Source: Alphaproteobacteria bacterium (GTDB lineage: Bacteria; Pseudomonadota; Alphaproteobacteria; Caulobacterales; Caulobacteraceae). Taken from it: DNA of 44,935 nucleotides. Positions 24,184 to 33,006 of this stretch are shown piece after piece (the first letter of the stretch is position 1; every line of letters starts with the position of its first letter). The stretch is taken from contig QBLX01000007.1 of NCBI GenBank assembly GCA_003241825.1, forward strand, positions 11,108 to 56,042, written 5' to 3'. The notes beneath the pieces are model-generated. The model did no database searches. It was not told the DNA's origin and saw nothing but the letters and a program-made list of their open reading frames with translations. The translations under genes and the position numbers were made by a program.

Positions 24184-25344
24184 TCAGCCCCGGTATGACG
24201 CGACGGCGGCGACGATCCGGTCCTGGGTCGCCTCGTCGAGATCGGAGTGCATCGGCAGGCTGATCACCACATCCTTCTTGGCCTCGGTCACCGGCAGGCC
24301 CTGCGGTCCGCGCGGGTGATGCTGGTAGGCGGGCTGCAGGTGGCAGGGGATCGGATAATAGACTGCCGAGGGCACGCCCTGCGCCTTCAGGTGAAGGGCC
24401 AGGCCGTCACGATCGGGGTGTTCGATGGTGTACTGCGCCCAGTTCGAGACATTGCCCGCAGGCAGATGCGGGACGGCCGTCACATAGGGGGCCAGCAAGT
24501 CATTGTAGCGGGCTGCAATGCGCGTGCGCCATTCGATCTCCTGTCCGAAGACCTTCAGCTTCTCGATCAGGACTGCGGCCTGAACCGTGTCGAGACGCGA
24601 GTTCATGCCGACCCGCATGTTCAGATATTTGGTGTCATGCTCGAAGGTGCGGCCGACCAGGTCCTTGGCCACAGCCTTGCCGTGGACGCGGTAGCTGTCG
24701 ATCTCCTGGGCCAGGTCATCGTCGTCGGTCAGGACGGCTCCGCCATCGCCGTAGCAACCGAGCGGCTTGGCCGGGAAGAAGCTGGTCGTGGTGACATCGG
24801 CCCATTTCAGCGGGTGATGGCCATCGATGGTGCAGCCGAAGCCCTGGGCCGAATCGGCGATCAGCTTCAGTCCATACCGGACGCAGATGGCCTTGATGGC
24901 CGGATAGTCGGCGGGCTGGCCGAACAGGTCGACGGCGATGACGACCCGGGGTTTCAGCTTGCCCTCGGCGATTGTGGCCTCGATGGCGGCCTCCAGATGA
25001 CCAGGGTCCATGTTGTAGGTTCGCGGATCGATGTCGATGAACACCGGCGTGGCACCCAGCCACGGCACGACCTCGGCCGTGGCGCAGAAGGTGAAGCTGG
25101 GCACGAAGACCGCATCGCCGGGCCGGATGCCCCAGGCCATCAGCGGCAGAACGAGGGCCTCGGTCCCGTTGGCGCAGCCCAGGGCATGTTTCGCCTGTCC
25201 GAAGGCTGCAAGGTCGGCCTCGAAGGTGCGGACCTGCGGGCCCATGACGTAGGCACCGCCCTCGACCGCAGCCATGACGGCAGCCTCGATCCGGCCGCCC
25301 AGGCGCAGGCGCTGGGCCTGGAGATCGATGAAGGGCAGGGACAT
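24184..25344 (-). CDS. DegT/DnrJ/EryC1/StrS-type sugar aminotransferase
   Basis: A PLP-dependent aminotransferase of 386 aa that would convert a nucleotide-linked keto-sugar to an amino-sugar for lipopolysaccharide, capsule or glycoprotein. It starts MSLPFIDLQAQRLRLG. It carries ALGCANGTEALVLPLMAWGIRPGDAVFVPSFTFCATAE, VDLFGQPADY, LIADSAQGFGCTIDG and TTSFFPAKPLGCYGDGGAV, in which the Lys of PAKPLG forms the Schiff base with PLP. NSRLDTVQAAVL and VYYPIPCHLQPAY close the fold. It resembles the WbpE/WlbC branch (3-oxo-glucuronate aminotransferases), but the exact sugar is a guess. The ATG at 25344 has AGGAG 8 bases upstream, which decides the start. It is divergent from the GmhB-like gene. Confidence 0.92.
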   Translation of the reverse strand: MSLPFIDLQAQRLRLGGRIEAAVMAAVEGGAYVMGPQVRTFEADLAAFGQAKHALGCANGTEALVLPLMAWGIRPGDAVFVPSFTFCATAEVVPWLGATPVFIDIDPRTYNMDPGHLEAAIEATIAEGKLKPRVVIAVDLFGQPADYPAIKAICVRYGLKLIADSAQGFGCTIDGHHPLKWADVTTTSFFPAKPLGCYGDGGAVLTDDDDLAQEIDSYRVHGKAVAKDLVGRTFEHDTKYLNMRVGMNSRLDTVQAAVLIEKLKVFGQEIEWRTRIAARYNDLLAPYVTAVPHLPAGNVSNWAQYTIEHPDRDGLALHLKAQGVPSAVYYPIPCHLQPAYQHHPRGPQGLPVTEAKKDVVISLPMHSDLDEATQDRIVAAVASYRG

Positions 25345-25484
25345 GGAAAACTCCTTCTGGCGTCCGGACGACAGTTTGGCACTCGGCGCAACGTCGGCGC
25401 GGCAGGCTACGATGGTTGCGCCCTCTATCAAAGTCGGCGGCACCGCAGGGTCACATCGCGTTGCGGCTTGCAACGGAGCGGACT

Positions 25485-26024
25485 ATGCGAAGGGACATGG
25501 TCCCACCGTCCCGACCCGCCGTGTTCCTCGACCGCGATGGTGTCCTGATCGAGGACAGCGGCTATCCGTTCCGCGAGGAAGACCTGATCCTGATTCCCGG
25601 CGCTGCCCGGGCGGTCGCCGCGATCAATGCCGCGGGGGCCCTGGCCATCATCGTCACCAACCAGTCCGGCGTGGCGCGGGGTCTGTTCAGCCTTGAACAG
25701 ATGGACGCGTTCAATGCCCTGCTGGTCGAACGCCTGGCCGTGGACGGAGGCCGGATCGATGCAGTCTACGCCTGTCCGTTTCATGCAGAGGCCGTCGACC
25801 ACCGTTTCCGTCACCCGGATCATCCCGACCGCAAGCCAAACCCCGGGATGATCCTGAGGGCCGCCAAGGACCATGGCGTCGATCTGTCGCGATCCCTGCT
25901 GATCGGTGACCGTGACAGCGACCTGGAGGCGGCACGGCGGGCCGGTGTGGCAGGTGTCCTGTTTGCAGGAGGCGATCTGGCCACGCTTGTTAACCCCCTG
26001 ATCGCATCGCAATTCTCTATTTGA
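25485..26024 (+). CDS. HAD-IIIA phosphatase, GmhB-like
   Basis: A 179-aa HAD phosphatase of the histidinol-phosphate / heptose-bisphosphate phosphatase group. It has the catalytic FLDRDGVLIED, TNQSGVARG, RKPNPGMI and LLIGDRDSDLEAARRAG motifs. GmhB removes the 7-phosphate from D-glycero-D-manno-heptose 1,7-bisphosphate for LPS core synthesis. The zinc-loop is unusual: CPFH is kept, but the second Cys pair (CxC just before RKP) is replaced by HPDHPD. Metal binding and substrate may therefore differ. GGAG 6 bases before the ATG at 25485 decides the start over a second ATG at 25497. The divergent sugar aminotransferase next door supports an envelope-sugar role. Confidence 0.82.
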   Translation: MRRDMVPPSRPAVFLDRDGVLIEDSGYPFREEDLILIPGAARAVAAINAAGALAIIVTNQSGVARGLFSLEQMDAFNALLVERLAVDGGRIDAVYACPFHAEAVDHRFRHPDHPDRKPNPGMILRAAKDHGVDLSRSLLIGDRDSDLEAARRAGVAGVLFAGGDLATLVNPLIASQFSI

Positions 26025-26077
26025 TGAAATAGGCTGGCACTGCACCAGACGTTGCGTGCCCAGATGAGAGTTGCGTC

Positions 26078-26947
26078 ATGTCCTTCACCGAACGTCAGTG
26101 GACCTCTTCCGACAGCCTGACCCTGTTCGCGCGGGACTATGCGCCGGGGCCCGGCCCGGCCCGGCTGCCGGTCATCGCGATCCACGGACTGACCCGCAAC
26201 AGCGCCGACTTCGAGGTCATTGCCCCGCTGGTCGCGCAGAGCGGCCGGCGTGTTCTCGCCATCGACGTTCGCGGACGAGGACGCTCGGATCGGGCACCTG
26301 ATCCCATGACCTATACACCCGAGGTCTATGCCCGCGACGTGATCGCCCTGATGGAGCAGACCGGCATCGAACGCGCGGTCTTCATGGGCACCTCGATGGG
26401 CGGACTGATCACCATGGCCCTGACGGCGATCAAGCCCAGGGCGATTGCGGCTGCCATCCTGAACGACATAGGACCCGAGGTGTCTCCCGAGGGGCTGGCA
26501 CGGATCGCCGCCTATTCCGGACAGCCGGTCAAGATCAACGACTGGGCCGATGCCGCCGCCTATGCCCGACGCATCAATGGCGTTGCCTTCCCCGACCATA
26601 CCGAAGCCGACTGGGAAGCCTTTGCGCGCCGGACGTTCCGCGAGGGCACGATGGGTGCGCCGGTGCTGGACTATGACCCGGACATCGCCGTCCCCATCCG
26701 GGCGGCCGGTGCCAAGGCACTCGTGCCCGCCCTCTGGCCCTTCTTCAAGCGACTGGCCCGCAAGCGGCCGACCCTGCTGATCCGGGGCGAGACATCGGAC
26801 CTGCTGAGTGCCGGGATCGCTGCCAAGATGCGCAAGGCGGCCCCGACCATGGACTATGCGGAAGTGCCGGGAATCGGCCACGCACCCATGCTGCACGAGC
26901 CCGAGGCGCGCGCGGCGATCTTCGAGTTCCTGGCCGGTGTCGCATGA
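26078..26947 (+). CDS. Alpha/beta hydrolase
   Basis: A 289-aa alpha/beta-hydrolase-fold protein. The oxyanion-hole motif is IAIHGLTRNSADFE and the nucleophile elbow is MGTSMGGLI (Ser). An acidic residue near LLIRGETSDLLS and the catalytic His in GIGHAPMLHEPE complete the triad. The cap region (about 130-200) is helical. Substrate and pathway cannot be told from sequence; esterase, lipase-like or epoxide-hydrolase-like relatives are all common. It follows the GmhB-like gene by 53 bases on the same strand, and a GAGAG element precedes the ATG. Confidence 0.9.
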   Translation: MSFTERQWTSSDSLTLFARDYAPGPGPARLPVIAIHGLTRNSADFEVIAPLVAQSGRRVLAIDVRGRGRSDRAPDPMTYTPEVYARDVIALMEQTGIERAVFMGTSMGGLITMALTAIKPRAIAAAILNDIGPEVSPEGLARIAAYSGQPVKINDWADAAAYARRINGVAFPDHTEADWEAFARRTFREGTMGAPVLDYDPDIAVPIRAAGAKALVPALWPFFKRLARKRPTLLIRGETSDLLSAGIAAKMRKAAPTMDYAEVPGIGHAPMLHEPEARAAIFEFLAGVA

Positions 26948-26999
26948 TGGGTGACGAGTCCGGCTCGCATTTCGCCGGTCGAACGCCTATCTATTCGCG

Positions 27000-27245
27000 A
27001 TGACTTTTCGACCCACGACAATCGAACGCGCCTATCAACTGGCTGAAGGCGGGACCTGCCGCACTGTCGGCGACATCAAGGTCAAGCTTCAGGCCGAGGG
27101 CCACGAGCGGGTTCAGGACCGGCTGTATGGCGGCTCCCTGACCTCGGCCCTGCGCAAGCTCTGCACCGCCAACTATGTCGCTCCCGAAGGCGAGGACACC
27201 GAAGCTGCGGCGGCCACGCCGGACGATGACGAAGACGACGATTGA
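27000..27245 (+). CDS. Small conserved hypothetical protein with acidic tail
   Basis: An 81-aa protein with two parts. The first 60 residues are basic and probably helical: RPTTIERAYQLAEGGTCRTVGDIKVKLQAEGHERVQDRLYGGSLTSALRKLC. This resembles a small alphaproteobacterial domain typically beginning RPSTIERAY, perhaps a helix-turn-helix or winged-helix-like fold. The last 20 are strongly acidic (ending DDDEDDD). I do not recognise a named family. Its TGA and the stop of the convergent HAD gene are back to back (TGATCA at 27243-27248). A DNA- or RNA-related role is possible but not supported directly. Confidence 0.65.
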   Translation: MTFRPTTIERAYQLAEGGTCRTVGDIKVKLQAEGHERVQDRLYGGSLTSALRKLCTANYVAPEGEDTEAAAATPDDDEDDD

Positions 27246-28097
27246 TCAGTCGGCCGGCATGCAGCCGGCGGTGATGGCGATCCGTCCGATCAGGCCCTTG
27301 ACGATCAGATCCAGCGCCGACCCCTCGCGATAGTCGGCCGCAGCGACGAAATTGACCCTGTCCTCCGAGATCAGGCTGTAGATCTTCTTCTGGTCACGCT
27401 CGTCCGACCGTGGATCATAGACGGCGATCGAGTAGCCGCCCTTGGTGTGCATCATCTTCATCGTGGGCACGTCGGTATCGCCGTCGCCCATGAAGATCAT
27501 CCGGTCGAACGGCACGGCCCGCTCATCGTCGGGAATGAAGCGGTTGATCCGCTCGTGCTCCCAGTGGTTCAGCACACCCTTGTTGATGCGGAACAGATAC
27601 TGGGTCTTGGTCGTGTAGTTGACGCCGACCGCCGGCCAGATCGCCACGCCGTCAGCGTCGTAGACGAATTTGGATGCGAACACGTGGTGGAACGCCTCGC
27701 GGATCGGGCACCCGTCGATCATCTCCTCCAGGCCAGCCGAGACGATATAGTGGTCGATGTCGAGGCCGTAGCGCTCCCCGAAGGCATTGATCCGTTCGAA
27801 CCAGCCGAGGCCGGTCAGGTCCGTCCTTAGCCCGTCGAACAGTTTCACGTCCTGCCCATGGTCACGCAACATTGCCCGGGTGATCGGTGTGCAGTTGCGA
27901 CGGGCGTGGTCCAGCATGAGCTGCATGTACATCAGGATGCCGTCGCCATCGGCAGCCCGGGTCAGGCTCTCGGCCTCGGCCCAGAAGTCGGTCTTCTCCA
28001 TGCCCACCGACGGGATAAAACTGACTTCCTGCATGTTCCCCCGCGCGAGGGTGCCGTCAAAGTCATAGATCAGGGCGGTTTTCAGGGGAGCGGTCAT
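27246..28097 (-). CDS. HAD-family hydrolase
   Basis: A 283-aa haloacid-dehalogenase-fold protein. Motif I is LIYDFDGTLARGNMQE with nucleophile and acid/base Asp residues. Motif II is in IVSAGLEEMIDGCP, and motif IV is FMGDGDTDVPTMKMM for magnesium binding. A large helical cap (about residues 25-120) lies between motifs I and II, with extra segments YTTKTQYLFRINKGVLN before motif IV. It fits the phosphoserine-phosphatase-like group, but the substrate is unknown. An in-frame GTG at 28151 would lengthen it by 18 residues. The ATG at 28097 is preferred because the core strand starts just after it. The start lies about 150 bases from the divergent M16 peptidase. Confidence 0.85.
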   Translation of the reverse strand: MTAPLKTALIYDFDGTLARGNMQEVSFIPSVGMEKTDFWAEAESLTRAADGDGILMYMQLMLDHARRNCTPITRAMLRDHGQDVKLFDGLRTDLTGLGWFERINAFGERYGLDIDHYIVSAGLEEMIDGCPIREAFHHVFASKFVYDADGVAIWPAVGVNYTTKTQYLFRINKGVLNHWEHERINRFIPDDERAVPFDRMIFMGDGDTDVPTMKMMHTKGGYSIAVYDPRSDERDQKKIYSLISEDRVNFVAAADYREGSALDLIVKGLIGRIAITAGCMPAD

Positions 28098-28248
28098 CGG
28101 CGGGATCCAGCACTCGCAATCGGTCTTTGCGATCCCATAGCCTGCGACCACGTCCGTTGAAACGGGACATTACATCTCCGTAAGATGCACACCCTTCGAT
28201 CGCTGCTAGGGTCCGGCCTCTCCTGTCCGGGATCATGGATATCTGCCG

Positions 28249-31107
28249 ATGAAACTTCGCCTCCTCGCCACCGCCGCTGTGTCGGCGCTCGTCATCGGTC
28301 TGGGTCCCATGCCGGCCCACGCCACGGCACCTGTTGAAGCCGCCCCGGCCTCGGCACAGTCCGGGATCGAGGTGCCGCCGCTCGGTTTCGTCAAGCGCAC
28401 CCTGGCCAATGGCATGGATGTCTATACGGCGCGCGACAGCTCGACCTCCAACGTGACGGTCCAGGTCTGGTACCGCGTGGGATCCAAGGATGATCCCGCC
28501 AACCGGTCGGGCTTTGCCCACCTGTTCGAACACCTGATGTTCAAGGCGACCAAGGATTTCCCGGACGAGACCTTCGATCGCCTGACCGAGGACGTTGGCG
28601 GCAACAACAATGCCTTCACCAGCGATGACGTCACCGCCTATTTCGAGACCATCCCGGCCAACCATCTTGAGCGGCTGATCTTCGCCGAGGCCAGCCGACT
28701 GGGGTCGCTGGTCGTCAACGAGGATGTGTTCGAGAGCGAGCGCGACGTCGTCAAGGAAGAGTACCGGCAAGGCGTGCTCGCCAGTCCCTATGGCCGGCTT
28801 TTCAGCGTTTTCCTGCCCCAGACCATCTATCAGGAGCATCCCTATCGCCGGACCACGATCGGTTCGATCGAGGACCTGGACGCTGCGACCATCGAGGACG
28901 TGCGGCGCTTCCACGCCACCTATTACAGGCCCGACAATGCCATCCTGATCGTCGCGGGCAATTTCGACGAGGCGCAGCTTAACGGCTGGATCGACCAGTA
29001 TATGGCCCCGATCCAGAACCCCGACCGGCCCCTGCCCGTCAATGACGTCAAGGAGCCTGAGCCAACCGGGCCGCGCGAGGCCACATTCCATGCGCCCAAT
29101 GTCCCCCTGCCCGCCGTGGTCATGGCCTGGCCGACTATCCCTTATGTCGGAGACGACCGGGCAGCCCTGACGGTGCTGGACGGCATTCTTTCGACCGGCG
29201 AGAGCTCACGCCTGTATCGCTCGCTGGTCTATGACCAGCAGGTCGCGGCCTCGATCGGCTCGAGCGCCGATTTCTCGCAACAGGCCGGGGCGCTTTATGC
29301 CTTCTCGATCCTGGCCGGAGGCAAGACGCCGGATCAGGGCATCGCTGCACTGACAGCCGAGATCGCGCGGTTCCGTGATGCCCCCGTCACCGATGCCGAA
29401 CTGACCGAGGCCAAGAACGAGCTGGTGGCCGATGCCCTGCGCAACCGCGAGACCATCGGAGATCGCGCCACGGTCCTGGGGTTCGCCCTGATCAACGGCA
29501 ATGATGCCGCCTATGCCGACCGGGAAATCGCGTCCATCCAGGCCGTGACGGCCGCCGACGTGCAGCGGGTGGCCAACCGCTATCTGACGCCGGAGCGTTC
29601 GATCACCATCCGCTACCTTGCTGCAGACGACGCCAATCCGACCTCGCAACAGAAGCTGAATGTCGATGCCCCTGTGAAGGTGGCTGACCTGGCCCCTGTC
29701 GGCCAGCTGTTCACCCTTCTGCCCGAGGCGGAGCGCGCTCCGATGCCGGAGGTAACCGAAGCCGTGTCGCCGACGACGCCAGCCGTCGCCGACTTCCGTC
29801 TGGACAATGGGCTGCGGGTCCTGGTCGCGCCAAAGTCGGGTCTGCCACTGGTCTCGGCCCGGCTGAGCTTCGATGCCGGATCAGCCGACGACGGGCCGGG
29901 CAAGGCGGGCGTCGCCTCCATGACCGCCGCCCTGCTGACCCAGGGCACCACGACCCGGTCGGCCCCCGAGATCGCGACCGAGATCGAGGCGCTGGGCGCA
30001 TCGATCGGGGCGGGAGCCGGTTCGGACTTCACCAATGTGTTCGCCAATGCGCCGTCGGACGTGTTTCCCCAGACCGTGGCCCTCATGGCTGACCTGGTCC
30101 GCAACCCGACCTTTGCCGACGAGGAACTGGAGCGGCAGCGCACCCAGACCCTGGACGGCCTGAAGATCGCCCTTTCGACCCCGGGGCCGGTCGCCAGCCA
30201 GGCCACAACCCGGGTGATCTACGGCGATGCCGCTTATGGAGCACCGGGTGGAGGCACGCTGACGACCATCGCCGCCCTTGGCCGACCCGACGTCGCCGCC
30301 TTCCACGGAGCACGCTACCGGCCATCCGGGGCGACGCTGGTGTTCTCGGGCGACATCACCCCCGACGCTGCACGGGCTCTTGCCCAGCAGGCGTTCGGCG
30401 ACTGGCAGGCTCCGGGCGAGGCCGCGGGCCCGTCATCCGATCCGGCCGGGACCCTGCTTGCGCCGCGTGTTGTCGTCATTGACCAGCCTGGTGCCGGTCA
30501 GGCCGCGGTGACCGTAGCCCTGCGAAGCATTCCGCGCACCGACGACGCCTTCTTCCCCCTGACCGTCGGCAACACGCTGCTGGGCGGCAGCTTCACCTCG
30601 CGTCTCAATCAGGAAATCCGCATCAAGCGTGGCCTCAGCTATGGCACACGGTCGTCGCTTGGCGTGCGGCGGGACGAGGGTCTGTTCACGGCCTCGGCCC
30701 AGACCCGCAACGATGCCGCCGTCGAGGTCGCCGATCTGATCCTCGCCGAGGTCCGGCGACTGGGCACCACCCAGCCGACGGACAGCGAACTGACGACCCG
30801 GCGGGCCATCCTGACCGGGGCCTTTGGCCAGTCACTGGAGACGGTGGACGGTCTGGGCGCGGTCGTGGCGGGGCTGGCCCTTTTCGGCATCCCGATGAGC
30901 GATCTCGCCACCTACGCCGCCAGCGTCGAGGCCGTGGACGGCGCCGCCATGCAGGCAGCCTTTGCCGAACACCTGCCGGTCGAGCAGGCCAGCCTGGTGA
31001 TTGTCGGCGATGCCGCGCAGTTCATCGAGGCGCTTCGCGCAAAATATCCGAACGTCGAGGTTATCCCGCTGACCGATCTGGATCTGGACAGCTCGGCCCT
31101 GAAATAG
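28249..31107 (+). CDS. M16-family zinc metallopeptidase, two-domain, exported
   Basis: A 952-aa pitrilysin-family peptidase. A signal peptide (MKLRLLATAAVSALVIGLGPMPAHATA) points to the periplasm. The N-terminal M16 half has the inverted zinc motif HLFEH (His91, Glu94, His95) and the distal ligand glutamate at about 170-171 in SERDVVKEEYRQG, so it should be active. The C-terminal half (from about residue 505, LDNGLRVLVAPKSGLPLVSARLSFDAGSADDGPGKAG) lacks HxxEH. It keeps RINQEIRIKRGLSYG-type substrate-holding elements (here RLNQEIR). This active/inactive pairing is standard for the family. It probably degrades peptides or misfolded fragments in the envelope. A serine protease gene is convergent 3 bases away. 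Confidence 0.94.
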   Translation: MKLRLLATAAVSALVIGLGPMPAHATAPVEAAPASAQSGIEVPPLGFVKRTLANGMDVYTARDSSTSNVTVQVWYRVGSKDDPANRSGFAHLFEHLMFKATKDFPDETFDRLTEDVGGNNNAFTSDDVTAYFETIPANHLERLIFAEASRLGSLVVNEDVFESERDVVKEEYRQGVLASPYGRLFSVFLPQTIYQEHPYRRTTIGSIEDLDAATIEDVRRFHATYYRPDNAILIVAGNFDEAQLNGWIDQYMAPIQNPDRPLPVNDVKEPEPTGPREATFHAPNVPLPAVVMAWPTIPYVGDDRAALTVLDGILSTGESSRLYRSLVYDQQVAASIGSSADFSQQAGALYAFSILAGGKTPDQGIAALTAEIARFRDAPVTDAELTEAKNELVADALRNRETIGDRATVLGFALINGNDAAYADREIASIQAVTAADVQRVANRYLTPERSITIRYLAADDANPTSQQKLNVDAPVKVADLAPVGQLFTLLPEAERAPMPEVTEAVSPTTPAVADFRLDNGLRVLVAPKSGLPLVSARLSFDAGSADDGPGKAGVASMTAALLTQGTTTRSAPEIATEIEALGASIGAGAGSDFTNVFANAPSDVFPQTVALMADLVRNPTFADEELERQRTQTLDGLKIALSTPGPVASQATTRVIYGDAAYGAPGGGTLTTIAALGRPDVAAFHGARYRPSGATLVFSGDITPDAARALAQQAFGDWQAPGEAAGPSSDPAGTLLAPRVVVIDQPGAGQAAVTVALRSIPRTDDAFFPLTVGNTLLGGSFTSRLNQEIRIKRGLSYGTRSSLGVRRDEGLFTASAQTRNDAAVEVADLILAEVRRLGTTQPTDSELTTRRAILTGAFGQSLETVDGLGAVVAGLALFGIPMSDLATYAASVEAVDGAAMQAAFAEHLPVEQASLVIVGDAAQFIEALRAKYPNVEVIPLTDLDLDSSALK

Positions 31108-31110
31108 GGA

Positions 31111-31947
31111 TCAGACCGACAGGCAAACGACCTGCGCCACGCGCAGGTCGCGCCTGAGCTGTTCGGCGACCTCACCGTAGTTGTCGGTGGTGATATCCTG
31201 CGCCAGCGACGGCTCGTCGGGACGCTGCTCGCCGCGGATCGCCGGGCCATAGGTTTCCGGCGCGGTCGTATAGACCCGGCCACGACGCGGGGACTCGGCG
31301 ATGGTCACGCCGATCGCCCGGCCCCGGGAGTCGATAGCGGGCGCGCCTGACAATCCTGCCAGGGTGCCTTCCAGTCCCTTCGACCGGCCGACCTCGGCCC
31401 AGACCAGAACCGGCTCGTCGCGCGCGCCCCGGCCGCGGACCCGCAACATCTCACGACCCAGCAACCGGGTGGTGATCTCGCCAGGTTCGCCCTGGGGGAA
31501 GCCGGGATGGAAGGCGCGCTGACCGAGCCGCAGCGGGCGGTCGGCCGTGACCGGCAGGGCGATGGGCCCGCCCTCGGTCATCATCAGGGCGATATCGGCC
31601 TGCTCGGCCAGGCGGACGTTCGCCCCGACAGCGCGGCGATCACCGACCACGAGGGCCGGGCGGCGACAACCTTCAACGACATGCCGCGCCGTGATCCAGC
31701 GCCCGTCACCGGCGATCGAGAAGGCTGTGCCCGACGCAGGCTGGAACGGGGTGTCGGGATTGTTGACGGTGACCATCGGATCGAAGAGCGTCACCGGCCC
31801 CAGCAGGGCACCCTCCACCTCATTCGGGGCCTCATCGGCCGGCCGGTTCGCCGTGTCGGCATTCTCACGGCGACCGAGCGACACGACCACCAGCACAGCG
31901 ACGACGGCGATGTAGACGGTCCAGTCCGGAAGGCGGGGAAACTGCAT
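31111..31947 (-). CDS. Membrane-anchored trypsin-like serine protease
   Basis: A 278-aa protein with one N-terminal membrane helix (WTVYIAVVAVLVVVSLG) and a trypsin-like domain that should face the periplasm. The triad is visible: His89 in WITARHVVEG, Asp118 in EQADIALM, Ser200 in GLSGAPAID. There is no PDZ domain, unlike DegP/DegS. The C-terminal 60 residues contain GEQRPDEPSLAQDITTDNYGEVAEQLRRDL. The gene begins 6 bases after the stop of the DUF350 gene on the same strand, so the two are very likely one transcript with DUF350 first. Substrate unknown; a role in envelope quality control or signal cleavage is inferred from architecture only. Confidence 0.85.
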   Translation of the reverse strand: MQFPRLPDWTVYIAVVAVLVVVSLGRRENADTANRPADEAPNEVEGALLGPVTLFDPMVTVNNPDTPFQPASGTAFSIAGDGRWITARHVVEGCRRPALVVGDRRAVGANVRLAEQADIALMMTEGGPIALPVTADRPLRLGQRAFHPGFPQGEPGEITTRLLGREMLRVRGRGARDEPVLVWAEVGRSKGLEGTLAGLSGAPAIDSRGRAIGVTIAESPRRGRVYTTAPETYGPAIRGEQRPDEPSLAQDITTDNYGEVAEQLRRDLRVAQVVCLSV

Positions 31948-31953
31948 CGCAGC

Positions 31954-32397
31954 TCAACCCGTCAGGGCCGCAGCCGTGATCATCGCAGTCGCCAGTTTGG
32001 CGGCCACCAGCAGCACGGCGGCGGCCGTTTCACCCTTCTGGATACGCTGGGGCAGGCCGGTCAGGACCATGTCCACAATCCGGAACGCCGTGAGCTGGAG
32101 CGCCAGCGTTGCAATGCCCCAGATCAGGATATCGCGGACCGTGGTCGAAACAGACATGGACACGGCGAGAGGGATGGCGAGACCCAGCAGCACGCCGCCG
32201 AAGGCCACGGCAGCCGCTGCGTTGCCTTCCCTGATCAATTTGATCTCTTTCCAGGGCGTCAGCATCGCATAGACGGCCGCACCCAGCCCGAGCAGGCCGA
32301 AGGTCACGACCAGATGCATGACCATGACCGGGAATCCGCTGGCGAACGCCTGGACCTCCGGGCTGGTCAGGGTATCTGTAAAAGAGGGCGACGACAT
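31954..32397 (-). CDS. DUF350 membrane protein
   Basis: A 147-aa protein with four hydrophobic helices: VMVMHLVVTFGLLGLGAAVYAML, AAVAFGGVLLGLAIPLAVSMSV, DILIWGIATLALQLTAFRIVDMVL and TAAAVLLVAAKLATAMITAAAL. The KEIKLIREGNAAAAVAFGGVLLGLAIPL segment is the signature of DUF350 (YjfL-like), an inner-membrane family of unknown function found in stress-related operons. The ATG at 32397 was taken; a longer in-frame start at 32445 has an unlikely, Cys-containing lead. It is transcribed together with a membrane-anchored serine protease gene just downstream and is divergent from mutT. Confidence 0.88.
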   Translation of the reverse strand: MSSPSFTDTLTSPEVQAFASGFPVMVMHLVVTFGLLGLGAAVYAMLTPWKEIKLIREGNAAAAVAFGGVLLGLAIPLAVSMSVSTTVRDILIWGIATLALQLTAFRIVDMVLTGLPQRIQKGETAAAVLLVAAKLATAMITAAALTG

Positions 32398-32574
32398 GGA
32401 CGGAATCGAGAACCAGGGGTGGCTCGCGCAGGCGCGCGCGTACAAAACACGCTACAGCCTGTGCCCGAATCCCGCCCCAATCCGCAAGCGCAGCTTTGCA
32501 ACACTGCGTGACGAAACATCCCTGACGAACCGTCACCTGTCGGGCACACAGGTTCAAGAGTGGAGAGCTGGCCC

Positions 32575-32982
32575 ATGACGACGTTGAAGACTGTTCTTGT
32601 TGTTGCGGCAGCCCTCATCGACAGCGATGGCCGCGTGCTCATCGGGCAAAGGCCCGAAGGCAAACACATGGCCGGCCTATGGGAGTTTCCGGGCGGCAAG
32701 GTCGAGGCAGGCGAGCGGCCCGAGGCTGCGCTCGTTCGCGAACTGAACGAGGAACTGGGCATCGACGTCACAGAAGCCTGTCTGTCGCCTTTCGTGTTTA
32801 CCAGCCACGCTTACGAATCATTTCACCTCTTGATGCCATTGTACCTGTGTCGACGGTGGTCTGGCGTGGTCGAACGACGCGAGCATGCTGCCCTGGCCTG
32901 GGTTCGTCCGAACCGGTTATCGGACTATCCCATGCCGCCCGCCGACGCACCGCTGGTCGCCTGGTTGTGCGATCTTATCTGA
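32575..32982 (+). CDS. mutT: 8-oxo-dGTP diphosphatase (NUDIX hydrolase)
   Basis: A 135-aa NUDIX enzyme that would hydrolyse 8-oxo-dGTP and so prevent A:T to C:G mutations. The Nudix box is complete: GGKVEAGERPEAALVRELNEELGI (GX5EX7REUXEEXGU). KTVLVVAAALIDSDGRVLIGQRPEGKHMAGLWEFPGGKVE at the N-terminus and LAWVRPNRLSDYPMPPAD at the C-terminus fit MutT closely. In particular, GLWEFPGGKVE is typical of MutT rather than other NUDIX proteins. The ATG at 32575 follows GGAGAG, and an upstream GTG at 32560 is less likely. A Flp pilin gene begins only 24 bases after its stop. Confidence 0.92.
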   Translation: MTTLKTVLVVAAALIDSDGRVLIGQRPEGKHMAGLWEFPGGKVEAGERPEAALVRELNEELGIDVTEACLSPFVFTSHAYESFHLLMPLYLCRRWSGVVERREHAALAWVRPNRLSDYPMPPADAPLVAWLCDLI

Positions 32983-33006
32983 AGCGCCCAACCAAGAAGG
33001 GCTGAA

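Noticed and set aside
24247-25548. 433-codon plus-strand frame over the sugar aminotransferase
   Set aside because: It is antisense to a DegT-type gene with a clear PLP site and ribosome binding site, and its product has no recognisable domain.
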